Assembly: GCA_023525975.1 (NCBI GenBank)
Contig: CM042034.1
Span: forward strand, 5,525,501 to 5,589,500
Origin: Smallanthus sonchifolius
Taxonomy: Eukaryota; Streptophyta; Magnoliopsida; Asterales; Asteraceae
DNA length: 64,000 nt
Direction: 5' to 3'
Shown here: piece after piece, positions 36,837 through 49,807 of the stretch
Layout of the letters: each line of letters starts with the position of its first letter
Position numbering within the stretch: position 1 is the stretch's first letter
Program-made: the position numbers and the translations under genes
Notes under the pieces: model-generated
Seen by the model: the letters and a program-made list of their open reading frames with translations, nothing else
Told to the model about the DNA's origin: nothing
The model's database searches: none

Positions 36837-37034
36837 GCAAATGTGGATGAGAAAGAACCAGACCCATCAAACAATGCACATGATGAATCATTGGACTACG
36901 ACCCTGATGTTTTGAAGAATGCTTGAAATTATGATAATCCAAAACCAAACTACGACCCTGAGAGTGAGTTCCATTATCCATATGAAGATGAGCAAAAGTC
37001 TGATTGGTCAAATGATGATTACACATGGAAGTAA
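36837..37034 (+). pseudogene. Acidic coding relic, one in-frame stop
   Basis: The plus strand reads DEKEPDPSNNAHDESLDYDP, DVLKNA, a TGA, then NYDNPKPNYDPESEFHYPYE and ends DDYTWK with a stop. Strongly acidic composition with regular codons suggests a former coding sequence. It points the opposite way to the MULE transposase. I do not recognise the family. Confidence 0.35.
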
Positions 37035-37040
37035 AACACA

Positions 37041-37172
37041 AAGTGTAATGTAAACAAGTGTGGTTTCAAAGTGTAATGTAAACAAGTGTGGTTTTTTTAG
37101 CTATGTAAACAAGTGTGGTTTCTTTGTTATGTAAACAAGTGTGGTTTCTGTGTTATCTAAATAAGTGTGGTT
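37041..37172. repeat. Short tandem repeat of TGTAAACAAGTGTGGTTTC
   Basis: Five imperfect copies of a 24-32 bp unit centred on ATGTAAACAAGTGTGGTTTC lie between the acidic relic and the C-terminal end of the MULE transposase. Confidence 0.7.
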
Positions 37173-37293
37173 TCAAATGACCGTAACTAAAACACAAACA
37201 TCCATCCATAAGAAAGTAAAGTAGTTCAAATGACCATACATTAATCATATCAAAATATTGTTTAAAACCAGACAAACCAAAACATCCATAAGT

Positions 37294-40200
37294 TCATAAT
37301 ACCATAACTAAAACACAACCATAAACATATGTCTGGTTCAAAATACCAAACAAACATAACCATAAAGTAAACCAAACAAACATAACCATAAAGTAAACCT
37401 CCATTGTCCTAAGTAGCAGCTTGTGATGCAGGCTGAGTTGGGGCTGGTGCTCCTTGACTAGTAGTTTGTGATGTAGGCAGAGTTGGGGCTGGTGCTCCTT
37501 GACTACCAGTTTGTGATGCAGGCTAACTAGCAGCAGGTGATGCTCCCTGACCCTTGCAGGTTCTGGAATTGTGTCCCTTATTATTGCATTTGGCACAAGT
37601 TGATGTGGCTCCCTCTCTTGAATTGACCTTTTTTATTCTTCTTAGGCCTGCCAATTGGGGTATAATGCTTTGGAGGAGTCAGTGTTGTAGGGCATGTGGA
37701 TGGCATCAAAAATTAACAGGTGTAAAATTAAAACAAAACCTTTAGCCAGGCATATAAATTAATAGATGTAAAACAATTACAAGAAAAATGAGTTTTGACC
37801 AACTAGCAGGTGGAATTTCCTTTAGCAAGGCATATAAACCTTCATCTATCTTCCTTATTTCATCCATGGCTTTGTTAAATTGAGGTTTGATTGTAGCACT
37901 AGCACATTTCCAAAGCATATTCTTGAATAAATTTCCCCACTATTTTTTCTTCATGTTTTCATGGATGTGTCTCAAACAAAACCTGTGCTCAGCATTAGGG
38001 AACAACTTGGATATAGCAGTAATAAGCCCCTGACAAAAAATATCCATTAATAACATTGATAAATCAGTGATAAATGTGAAATTTGTGAAGTAGTAGCCAT
38101 TACCTTTTGCCTATCAGTGATAAATGTGAAATTTGATCTTTCATTCAGATCTAAATCTGATGTAAGATTATCTAAGAACCATGTCCACGGATTAAATGTT
38201 TCAGCCTCCACTAGTGCAAAAGCAACTGGATATATGTGTGACATTCAACATTTTCAGGCTAACTCCGTTAACACAAACATCGTTATTTCAAACAGTTATT
38301 TATTCAAACTCAGTTATCTCAAACATTCACTCATGCATTACATTTAACTAGGATTATTAGATGTGTCAATTCGCACAAACACGTAGAATTATCGAGCCGC
38401 ATGAGTCGAACCCCGACCGTTGGTGATAATTAATTAATAATATTTCGAACATTTAATAATTTATAATTTATATAAATTATGTGCTTTTACGTGTTATTTG
38501 ATTTTATGCGTAAATTGTAGACTTTCGTGAAATCGCGTACGTTTACGCGGAACCTTACGACTTTTACTGTTTTAGTGATTTTTATAAATAAGTTTTATAA
38601 AAATAATTATTTAAAAACATTGTTATCTAGTGGATTAATTAGATAATTTAAAAACCCATTTAATTAGGCCCATGGATTATCTAAACTCATTTTAAAACCC
38701 ATGCAATTAAATAAAAAGGATTTTTATAAAAATTAAACCCTAATCCCCCACCCTCCTCCTTGCCGTCGCGACCCCAAGAGCCCCCCCCCCCCCCATGGCC
38801 GATTTCATTCAAGCAACCATACACCCTCATTCGAGCTTCAATCTTGCAATTGAACGCGTATTTGGACTCCTCTCGACGTTTCTAACAATCCTACGTAAGT
38901 CGTTTCGTTCAATTTCGTTACTTTTTGATTCCTAAATTTTAGATCAAAACCCTAGTTCATCCAAACATAGATTTTTATAATAAAGATGCTAACTTTATCA
39001 TTGTTTTGCATGTATTTGTTGATTTTATGGTTATTTGGAAAACCCTAGCTTCATATGATTAGTAACTTGTTAGATAATGAGACTTTTTGATTATGTAATG
39101 GTGTAGAATTGCATGTTAGAGATGTTTGATACTTATTATGGTTATAGTCATGTTAGATAGATTATATGTGATGGATTTGATACTTTGAATCTCGTTAAAC
39201 AAGCTTAAAAACCCTAACTTACTTATAATGGAAACTTTTTAGGAATTCTATCTTGCATACTAGACATGTGTTGAATGATATGATGGTGTTGTTATGCTAC
39301 TTGATCCATGTATAAGTGATTTGTGAAATTAGATTTCTAATACCTAGCTCGGTTTTGCAAACTTACTAAAAGAGGAAACTTTTATGTTTTGAAACTTGCA
39401 TGTTAGACTTGGATTGCATGAGGTGATGAGGTTTATGTGCTACTTGTTACATGTGTAGAGGAATTGTGAAATCAGATTCTGAATACATAACACGGTTTTA
39501 CAAACTTGCTAAATAAGGAAACTTTAATTTGCAAAAGTATTCATAACTTACTATTTAGAAATGCATGATATGGTTTAATAATTGGTACATGTTAGTTAGG
39601 ACATAATAACATGTTGCAATGTGTTGAATGCTTGAAATCATGCATATCTCTCATAGGTTACTAAAGATGGAAACTTTATTTGGAAGTATGACATACATGT
39701 TAAGTTCTAGGCAAGTGTTATGTGATGTGGTGATCTAGAACATGTTATAGTAATCTTACAAGCATATTAACAATGATAATTCCAAGAAACACGAATTCCG
39801 AACATACTTACTATTTATGAAAACCTGCTATTTATGGAAACCTGCTATCTTGTTAGAACAAATAGGATTTGTTGCTAAGTGCTGCAGCATGATCATTTGT
39901 GTATAATATAGAAGTGTTATACTGAACAAACATAATTTAATACAACGTGTCACCAACGGGTCGTCGGGTCAAACTTGCAAACCTTTTCTAAACACTTAAA
40001 CAATAGTATGTTTGGATACTAAGGGTTCATATCAACTTGCAAGAACACACACTTATAAACCTATGGTTTTAGGTGGCAATTAGAGGTTCTACAGTTTTCT
40101 CTTAGCTTTCATTTGCATTCATACTCAGGTGAGTTTCATGGCCCCAATCTTTACTTACTTTCCTTTTTGGGGAGAAAGCATGCACGCAAACATTATGGGT

Positions 40201-43022
40201 TTTGTATTATTGTATTATTGCTTGTTTACTAAAGTGCAAACATACCAACAAGTCCTTACATTCTCGAACCATTAGTATTGGAACATAGCGAGGTGATTTT
40301 GAGTAGTACTACTGGGTTTTTGACAAGCCCCACCCGAGTTAGTCGCGCTAACTTAACTGGAGGTCGAACGGGTGTAAGATTAGCCTAGACATTTGCCATT
40401 GTTCGGTAGACATGGCGGAAGGCAAACAAACACAAACAGTCAGCTTCGGTTTCGAACACTTGTAGTAGCATGACATAGACTAGCTATATATCGGTATACA
40501 TTAATTACATTATCTAGCAAACATCGAACTTTTATTTACTTACATCTTTATGAACTCACCAACCATTGTGTTGACACTTTTAGCATGTCTTTCTTAGGTC
40601 GCTAAGGTATTGAGCACGAGCATAAGACATGCATGGAGTCCCATCATATTTCAAACTTATTTATTTCTATTATTTACTTTGGTTTGGGCGCGGTGTTTTG
40701 CGCATTTGACTATTCTTGCATTTGGATTATATTTACGGTTCCGCAACGTTTTCAAACTTAAACTTTTGTTGTCTCGTGACTATGAGAAGCATTAGTATTT
40801 TATTTAAATTCATATAGAGTCATTCCGTGTAACTAATGACTGAGATCCTGGTTTGTCACATTCCAAAACGGTAAAACTTCGTTAGTAGAATTTGGGGGTG
40901 TGACAATATGCCATTGTTGGAATCCACACCAACTGAACTTAATATCTGACCTGGGTAAGGACCTTTCATAAAACATCAATATAATCCTAGTATATCTCTA
41001 CCACAAATCTTGAAACCTTCCCTTAGTGCTTCAAAGCAAATGTATATCCTCCTGAACTTCCTTGTTGGACTACTAGGGTTGAACTCTGGCTAAACATTTA
41101 TCTTCACTGTGCTACATGGGTTGGATCTTAGTAATTCCTCACAGTAATCTCTCAGGAATGAAAATTGTTCTTTGTAGCCACTAATGATCATCTTGGCAGC
41201 AATCATCCTAGCCCTAAACACTTTCTGAGATGAAACCCATATCTGATTTTTTTTTCTGAATCTGGTCAACCAAAGCATTCAATGGTATGTTTGGGTTGCT
41301 TGCAAGTATTGGAACAATTTCTCTAGCAATAGTAGACATAGTGTAAAGCTTCACTTCTCTTGTTTGTAGACATTGATGTGCCTCTTTCATAGTCTTCACA
41401 CACCAAACATCCGAGATTTCATGCCTAGAAAGATGTAACACCCATGGGCAAGTGGGCACATGATCCTTTTTCCTAGGTTTCTTGCCTTTATCACATACTC
41501 CTTCCCTATTTATTCCCTGAGGGCCACATCCCTTTGAGTTACCTTTTTGACCCTGTCTTGAAGACCCACGTACTACTTGGGGACCATTAAAGTTTGAATC
41601 ACCTGTTTGGAGACCACCCAAACAAACAACCCTAAACCTGAATTTTCATTCTTTTTAATGTAAAGTTGTCTTCTTGACTCAAGTGCGTATGCTTTGACCA
41701 TTTTCTTCAACTCTTCCTTATCATCAATCGGTTGTCCCACATAGAATGGGCAGGAAACTGATTTGTCATTACTATCCCTTTTTTTCTTCCTCCTCACCAT
41801 CTTCATGATCGTTTCTAATGGGATGACATGATCCTCATTCTCACTATTACTCTCAAATTCATCAAGGTCTACATTAATATACTCCTCATCATCAGTTTCA
41901 ACATCTCTATCTTCCATGTCTTCATTCTCTACAGCCTCCCTATACTTCTCCATGTCCATTTCCAGATCCTCCACAATTGTGTCATCAACCACATAATCTG
42001 AGTCCTCATCCTCATCCTGTGATCCATCTATTCTGCCTTCATGAACAGGCTCTTCATCATTATAATTCTCAACCTCATTCTGTAATCCAGCCATAAATTC
42101 AGCTTCATGCACATGCTCTTCATCATTATCATCTGTGTCATTACTAGTAAACATCTCATGATCACCACAGTCAAACTCTTCATGATTGTCTGATATAGTG
42201 TTCATAATCACTTGAGAGTTTCAGTGTTCAACATATATTTCAATTAGTTTAACACCCCTTCTGACTTGTTCAATTAAGCTTAGAAAATCTACTTCAATAT
42301 CTAGTGTTCTTAGACCCATATCCAAACTAACATAAGGAAGCTTAAAATGACAATAAAATACCATATCAACTGGATATCCTATGCTCTTAAACATTTCTTC
42401 AAGCACATCTTTACCAAAATCATCAATATCACACATATCTACAAAACTAATTTTCCCATTGACATAAGTCCTACCTGGGAAATTTTGGAATTCACCTCCA
42501 TGCTGTATTTTGAGAGAAAACAATGTTGGTTCATTTGTTGTAACAACATTACATTTGAATTTGTAAAATGTGAAGTAAAACACTAATATTACCGATTAGG
42601 TTAAACAAGAGGAGAAATTTAACAAACTTACAGTACACCTTGTCTGGATCGATATAGTCTTCAGGTTTTTCTCCACGAATCATCCTAAGAGAGTTCGTCA
42701 TCGTCTCAGCTTAAAAAACCGGCTAGAGCTCGCAATCGGGAATTTCAGGGATGGGAATGCTGATAGTGTTTGATTTGTGGGACGATAATGGTTAGGGTTA
42801 TGACCAGGGAATTTAAATTCCCAAATTGCCCTCATTTCTTATGTTGGAAAAGACGAGGGTACCCCTGTCGTCAAACATTTTATTAACGGACGTTGGGTGG
42901 AAGGACTGCAAGTGATGAAATCAGAAAGTACGATGGGGAAAATAGCAGATTTTTAAAAAAAGGGACGTAAAGTGATTTTTGGTGTAAATCTCATGGACGA
43001 AAACTACTGTTTACTCTAAATT
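37294..43022 (-). pseudogene. Degraded Mutator-like element with MuDR-type transposase, split by a solo LTR
   Basis: Minus-strand pieces follow the MuDR order. At 42221-42583 an N-terminal region has KIQHGGEFQNFPGRTYVNGK. At 41573-42211 an acidic stretch leads into the MuDR domain (DDKEELKKMVKAYALESRRQ), and 41214-41621 follows in another frame. At 41090-41278 is KVFRARMIAAKMIISGYKEQ. At 40911-41085 is FKGPY-like sequence leading to GVDSNNGIY, and at 38047-38236 PVAFALVEAETFNPWTWFLD from the catalytic core. At 37640-38046 is FPNAEHRFCLRHIHENM with an in-frame stop, and at 37550-37600 the zinc knuckle CAKCNNKGHNSRTC. Frame breaks and stops show it is dead. The right end (about 42940-43022) has the TTTACACCAAAAATCAC-type terminal sequence; the left terminus is not identified. 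Confidence 0.85.
38237..40905 (+). mobile_element. Solo LTR (2,669 bp) inserted in the MULE, exact 5-bp TSD
   Basis: It starts TGTGACATTC, ends GGGGGTGTGACA, and is flanked by ATATG at 38232-38236 and 40906-40910. Removing the element and one ATATG copy joins the MULE reading GVDSNNGIY directly to PVAFALVEAE in frame, which confirms the borders. No internal domain or second LTR is present. Its terminus resembles that of the LTR at 1-2089. Confidence 0.93.
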
Positions 43023-46017
43023 AAAAAAAAATAGAACCATATCCCTCACAAATGAGTAGGGAGTAAGTGAGTGAGGTGTCACTCACTAGCCTTTAAGATG
43101 AACATCATGTCCCGCAAATATCTTAACGTCCAGCAATTAGAATATTCTATAGAAAAAAATATAATATCCTTTTCGATATGGAAAATGATTCAATTATTGT
43201 TGATAAACCAAGTGGTTATCATCTCAATTCTCAGCATCAAGTTGACTAGGCTTGGACCATTAGTCTTTGGAGTAATATTCGTCCTTTTCTTATATTTTAG
43301 TCATCCAACATAAAAGAATTATTGTTAATCCTAACACTGTTAAACGTATTATTCTTTACACGAATATAATTCATCGGTGATTATTCATGCAAATAACTTT
43401 GATGATTTACAGATTAATATTTTGGAAGGAGGTTGACCAGGCCACGCTCCCCATTGTTCTAAAACAATCGGATTATTATTTCACGAGGAGATCTAATTGT
43501 TTGAAACTTTGATTATAATGTTTGTTACTAAATAATTATTTAAAGCCAGGGTAAATCAAGTGTAATTGAGTTTGTATACTTAATCTATGTTAATTGTTTT
43601 TTCTTTCCATTAATTACAAATTAGAGTTAGCAAAACTTTGATTAAGACTACTCATTATTTTCCCATGGACCAATACTAGTTTCTTAACTCAGGGCCGGCC
43701 AAATAGCGTATTTGGACCAAGCAAGGGCTTGAGGCCACCCAAAAAATAATTTGAAAGAAAAAAAAAAGTTATACATGTAAAATTGTAAACTGGGCTGTTT
43801 AGCAAATTGAAAAGTCTGCATTGTAATTTGGGAATTGGGGTTGTGTGTGCGCGTTAACAACTGAAGCATGATCCGTGTTTAATATCAGGGGCGCCACTTT
43901 TCAATCTAGGTAAAAGTTTTGAACTCTATATATGGCTTAGTTTTTGTTTCAAGTTTCTTGAAACTAGATTCCTTGTGGGTAATCTTAGTTAGATCAAGAT
44001 CGGTTCGTGAATCATTTTTCCACTGCAAATATTTTAAAACTCATGCATGAAACTTTACATGGAGATCCTAGTCTAGGCCCGCTAGGAGATGACACCTTTG
44101 AGGAATTCAACGTCACATGGGCAAACTTTTTTATAAGACCACCAACTCTAGTAAAATAGTTTCCACCGCATTAGCTCATATGACGAGAGCAAACTTTAGT
44201 TCTATAACCACTGATTCCACCAAACACTAAGTGATATCGGCAAACACCACCATCAAATAGATATCGAGAACAAAGAAGGTAAAACATAGTGGTTTTTGGA
44301 CAATATATAATAAACATTTCCGATGGATAATCTGTGGCAAAGTAACACTCACCTGGTACTGACTACAAAGCCTAGGATGGAACCATAACAAAAATCTTAT
44401 ATCAAAATTTGTCAGTGATTACCAACGGATTACTGGCTAGTGCTAAAAAACTGATCTTTACTTCTTTTTGGATTTTCGACAATTCGTCACTAATCCGATA
44501 GCGATCGCTGATACATAAGCAACAATGTTTAAAAAAATTGTTTTTTCTTTACTCCTACTCGTCTGTTTATCAGTGGTAGTCTATGGATATTTATAAAATA
44601 ATATTTTATTTTATTTTCTTCTATATGTTGGTCTTTATTTGGTGTTCAGTTTTCTAATAGTGTTGTGATATATTAGAATTGAGGTTTAAGCTTAAATAAG
44701 GAAATATAAAGTTTGGTTGGTTGTGCAGGGGGCGGATCTTATATAGGGCGCGAGGGGGTACCGGCCCCCCTGATTTTGGGCTTAGAAGTTCTAATTTTAG
44801 CTTATTACGTGTAGATAATTTGGGTAGATTGTGATTGTGCACCTCCTATCCAATATCCCAATTTCAATTTTATTTTTTTAGCTCAAAAACAAATCTCACA
44901 ACCCCAAAGACCTTAAAGGTCGTCGGGCTGAGTTGTAATTCTTCTTCATTTGTCGTTTATAATGTGTAAGAACTGATTGTTTTTTTTGGATTTATGGTCT
45001 TTATTTGGTGAAAAAAAAATTTGATTTTTTATGTGTAATATTTTCGGCCCCGCTTTAATTATTTAAGTTCCGCAAGTGTTAGTGTGTTTGGTCGAGTTTA
45101 TCCGATGTATCCACTGTCGTCCACATGCTATTTGAATTATATTTTGCTGGGCCATCAGTTTTGGGCTACTGCTATAGCCATCACTGTTGCAATTTTTATT
45201 TTAGGATATGAGTCCAACTTTATGTACCCCAACAAGTCAACAACGTTGTCGATTTAGCTGATTGGAACTTAAAAATGTATTAATTATTAATTTATTATCT
45301 AAAGTACTTTGTTTTTTGCGTCAAATTAGTTAGTCTATATATATATGCTTTTTGGAACAGCTGAACAATTAGTTAGTACATTATTCTATTAGTAGGTTAA
45401 AGCTCATGTTTTACATGAGTTAGATAAATATAATTTGTTATAAAACAGTATTTTCTATGAAGATTTGTATGTTTGATATTATTAGTCATCTGTTAAATAA
45501 GATATAATTAAAATTTTCTTATGATTTAGTAATTTTTAATAAAATATTAGAATATATGTTAGATATTTAATTATTTAACATCATCATTATTCAATAGAAG
45601 AGAAATGCGAAAAACAAAAATCTAGATTTTATCAGAAGTCGACACATAGCAAGTATAGTTATTTATTTATTATAATATAGGTTAGAAACTTTGTATATTA
45701 TACAGGGTGAATAAATGCAGTGTTATACATACTTAGTAATAAAGATCTAATATTACATATTACATAATTTTTTAATACAAATTTTAGAAACGTTATATAG
45801 TTATTCTAGTCAGTTTCATGAACAAATCGTGTAAATTTAGAAATAGATTTAGAGTCACTGTGACGTTAAAAAAGAAATCTAAAAACTTAATAACAAAATT
45901 AATATAAGTTAAATTTGATAATTTTTAGAATCATTATTTTGTGACTTTGCCCCTCTTTGTTCTCCAAAGTCCAAACCCTTCCCTCCCTGTTTCGAATCCT
46001 TCGCCGGCGACTTAACA
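43023..46017. other. Intergenic spacer between the MULE and RDM4
   Basis: An 80-codon frame at 43071-43313 is hydrophobic but has no recognisable motif. At 43690 and 43887, CAGGGCCGGCC and CAGGGGCGCC are transposon-end-like, and at 44725 CAGGGGGCGGATCTTATA is another of the same type. A Helitron is listed separately. The last 70 bp, pyrimidine-rich, are the probable RDM4 leader. Confidence 0.5.
45392..45686 (-). mobile_element. Probable non-autonomous Helitron, minus orientation
   Basis: On the minus strand it starts TCTAACCTATATTATAATAA and ends with the hairpin CTCATGTAAAACATGAG followed by CTTTAACCTAC. It matches the other three Helitrons in order, with the terminal CTAG changed to CTAC and the flanking base at the 5' end not A. 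The ends are therefore slightly uncertain. Confidence 0.6.
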
Positions 46018-49000
46018 ATGGTTGAAGAGGCGGTGAATTCATCGACGGCTCTGTTGAAGGATGACAAACCTGTGATTGTTAGGGTTAAACGGAAAAGCTA
46101 TCAGTCTCCTCTCGAAGCTTTTTGTAAGTTCATTTCTAGTTTCGCGTTTTATAAAGCATACTTATGCAACGATTGAAGTTTAAATCGTTGTTTCTGTTGA
46201 TTCCGCTCATGTTTTGGTCCAATTAGGGCTTGAAATCAACGAAAGACCAGTGAAGCGGCCATTGCTGGATTTTGAGAAGCTATCTATCAATGATTCAGCT
46301 TCCAAAGGTGTGTGTTATGGTGTTTGAGTTTTTAGGTCATTAATTCGTATAATTAAATACCTAAACTGTTATAGTTTAGTAAGATGTTATGCTTTGTAGC
46401 TGTTTGTGATAGTTATGGTAGTTATTTGTGAATCTTTGGATGATTTTGTCATCTTGCAGCTGAGAAATTGAAGTCCAAAAAGTTTTTTGTACAACATGTG
46501 GATACTGTGAGCAGCTCTGATGTTGCTGTTGATATTCTTCAGTCATTTGTGGCTAGTAAGGTGATCTTTGAATAGTTGTAAACTTGTAATCTTACGGGCC
46601 TATGTGTGTTTGTTGTGTTTGGCCGTATCCTTGTTTGGCGTCGATCAAATAATCTGTTTGTTTAATGTTCTTATGGTTTACTGTTTTTTCAAGCAGCCTA
46701 ATTCTGCTGATGCACTTAATTCTAAAGCAAAACTTGAGGACCAAAGGCGTAGTAACAAGACTGATAATGTAAGATCTTTGTAGCTGCCCTGTAATTAACA
46801 TATTGAATTCCGTATACCACATATGCTTTCATTACATACGTTTTGATCTGTGCTAAATTGCATACCTTGTATACTGTGCTTGTAGTGGTATTTAACATAT
46901 TGATTTGTTTGGTTAATGTCCTAACGTGTTTGTCTCAAGATTAATATTCCTACTATGTTTCTGTGCTCAACTGAGAGATTTGCTACTTAAATGATATCCT
47001 AGGCTTTCTATTGGCATTCCAATTGGAAAGTGATGCCAATTGCCAAGATTGAAAAACATTTTCTTATTTTATCATAATGTGAAAATAGTTTTGAATCATC
47101 ACCCTGCATTCACTTGATGCTTTGATAGTTGAGAATGGTGCTAGTTTTGACTACACAGCAATATATTTGAACAATTGACATCAATGTTTTAGCCCAACCA
47201 TGTAGTGAGCTGCAACCTTCTAACAATGCTTTTAAGGCTGATATACCTTGTTGGTATATATGATAACTTTTTTTGTCTACTTTTCTGCTGAAGTAGTTTT
47301 TAGGTTAGACGCTGAACCTTTTTTTGTTATGTTTGCAGAAACAGAAGCAGCTGTTGGTAAAAGCTAAAGAAACACAAGAGGTAAATTCAAAATGCATTTT
47401 GCTAGTTTTAGTTTCATCTCCTCTTTTCTTTGTTTTAGTCTTGCATTAGGCGCCACAGTTCTTTCTACTTTTGCAGATGTTATTACTGAATAGTGATTTT
47501 CGTATTGTGCTGTGATTTAGTAGCCGAAATGAGGGAGAGGGTTGGAATAATTGCTATTGTATTGTGTAAGGAAGTGATGCTATTAGTATATGGCTTCCAT
47601 GTTATAATAGGGTTCATGTATTGCACATGATGATGTATATGTATAGCATCTAGTGTAGTCAGTTCTTGGCTTTCTATTCTATAGAATGGATTACATGTCT
47701 CAGTTTCCACCCAATTATATGGAAACAGGTTAATTCAGATTAAAAATGCGATCACACAAATAAAAATATGGTAACATTAAAGCGTGTTGATGAGTTAGTT
47801 GGGTTAAATGTGTCTAAACTCACCTAATGTTGTATTTGATCGCTCACCATGTCCTAAATTGTTTTATTCAAAAGATGTTGTATTTGCTATTGTAGGATTG
47901 TAGTTGTAATCATATTTAGTACATTAGTTAGTTAGAAAAGTTAAAAAAAAACAGACACAAAAAAGGTTTCTTGTTGGCCCAGATGTTAATCTGTTTTTAA
48001 CTAGAACACAGTTCTGATCCATCACTCAACGTGCCAAATACATCTGTTTTACCACTTCTGGCATGGATTCACTGGATTGTTGATTTCTCATAGACTAGTT
48101 TTATTAGTTCAGTTGTTCAAGAACTTGATCTTTTATGTATTGGAAATCAAAATAATGCATTTTTTAATATGAACTTTTTATGTCCTATACAAGACTCTCA
48201 GTTGACTTGGAAGACTTGACGTTCATGTTCGTTCATTGGGTTTTATTATGATGATAATTTTTTGGTTACCCTTGTTATAATAACGTTAGAGCTATATTCA
48301 CATGGATTTACTTGCATCATAGTAGTCGCCGACATGTTTCAATAACAAACAAATGATCAAAGTAACAGACTGGCTTAGGCTATATTTGCCAAATTTTTGA
48401 CTTCCCTTTTTTGAGTCCTTTATTTTAAACCTCATCCCTATTCTTTTTATAAGTGATAGTTGCTATTTTTGATGCTAATTTAGTTGTAATATTTCTGCAC
48501 CAGCTTTTGGCTAAGAATGCTCGTTTCAAGCAAATATGGAAAAGCCGAAGGGGGGTAGACACTGCTGCATCTGATGATGCGTTGCATGACATGTGTCGTC
48601 TCTATGATGTTGAGCGTGTGGATGTTGGGGAGACCAGTGAGGTGCATGAACAAGAGTAAGTGTCAGTTTTATACTTTTACTTATTCACAGGTAAAAAAAA
48701 ACTAGTTCTAAAGGAAACGAATCATATGGCTCGAAAGTTGGCCAAAGAGTATTTTTAATTTATAAAACTTTGTAAATTATTTTATTCAAAATATTAAATT
48801 ATCATTGAAATGATATACTTTCTGTACCATGTCCACCCGACCTGTTTTGCACCTGCAAATAATTACAAGTAATTATTTGTATTGATCATGCCCAACTATT
48901 TTGCTACCGTCAATTATAATATTTATTTTCAATGCTGATGCAGAGACGAGGAGGATTTGAGGCTAATCCGCAGTTTCTTGCCTCTATTACAAGAGTTCAT

Positions 49001-49754
49001 TCCAAGTGCTGCAGAGGAAATTGAATCTGATAGTGACTATTACATGAGAAAAAAAGGTCTTATAATTTTCTACTTATGTTCGTTGATTGGTGAAGAATTT
49101 AGATTTGATCTTATCTTTTTGTCTATAATTCTGTCTTTTTTACTTTGATGATTAAGCAGCATCAAAGGATGACTATGTATATGATTTGTATGCTGTCAAG
49201 GATGACAACACCAGCATGATGGAGGAAAACACTTCCCCATTTCCATTGTAAGGATTTAAGATTGTCTTTATGTTTCCTTAAATTACCATAATGCCCTTGC
49301 CTTACACAAAAACCGGTCATGTATTTTGGGTACAGTGTCCAAGTCGACAACAACGATGATTTCTACGATGGCCCAGATAATTCAGATTATGACACTGATG
49401 ATTCTAACGGTTAAATTTCATTACACATACTCCCCATTCATGTTATGTTCATCTAGTTGGCAGTTCTGGGTCAACCCATCTCTTTGAATTTTATCACCCT
49501 TACCGAACCCGCATGACTCACACGTATTTCCACCTGCAATTTTAAGCTCTGCTAGGCATATTTATGTGTTTCTTATGTTCTGTTTGTTTCTTTCGGGAGT
49601 TCAGCTGAAGACAATCCTCTGAATGATTATCCTGATGAAGAAGAAGAGGAGGATGAAGATGGTAGTAAATGCAGTGAAGAAAATTCAGAGGAAGTTGAGA
49701 GTGAATCTTCAAGATCTGAAACATTAAGAGACCAGGATCTGTCAAATGATGAAT

Positions 49755-49794
<40 letters not shown>

Positions 49795-49807
49795 GAGTTA
49801 TCGATGA
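46018..49807 (+). CDS. RDM4: IWR1-like protein, RDM4/DMS4 homologue
   Basis: IWR1 in yeast guides nuclear import of RNA polymerase II; the Arabidopsis homologue RDM4/DMS4 is needed for RNA-directed DNA methylation and development and associates with Pol II and Pol V. Exons are 46018-46123, 46227-46307, 46460-46560, 46697-46768, 47339-47380, 48504-48655, 48944-49056, 49160-49247, 49336-49409 and 49605-49807. Their sum is 1,032 bp (343 residues), in frame. The N-terminus has KPVIVRVKRKSYQSPLEAFW, then LEINERPVKRPLLDFEKLSI, both familiar from this family. The IWR1 signature DDYVYDLYAVKDD is at about 226-238, followed by FPFVQVDNNDDFYDGPDNSD. The C-terminus is highly acidic and ends in a run of about 12 aspartates encoded by a GAT repeat. 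The donor after exon 7 (GTCTTA) is weak but keeps the frame. No breaks were seen. Confidence 0.93.

Noticed and set aside
43071..43313. Hydrophobic 80-codon frame, possibly an organelle DNA insert
   Set aside because: I could not match it to any plastid or mitochondrial protein, and the flanks show no organelle-like sequence.
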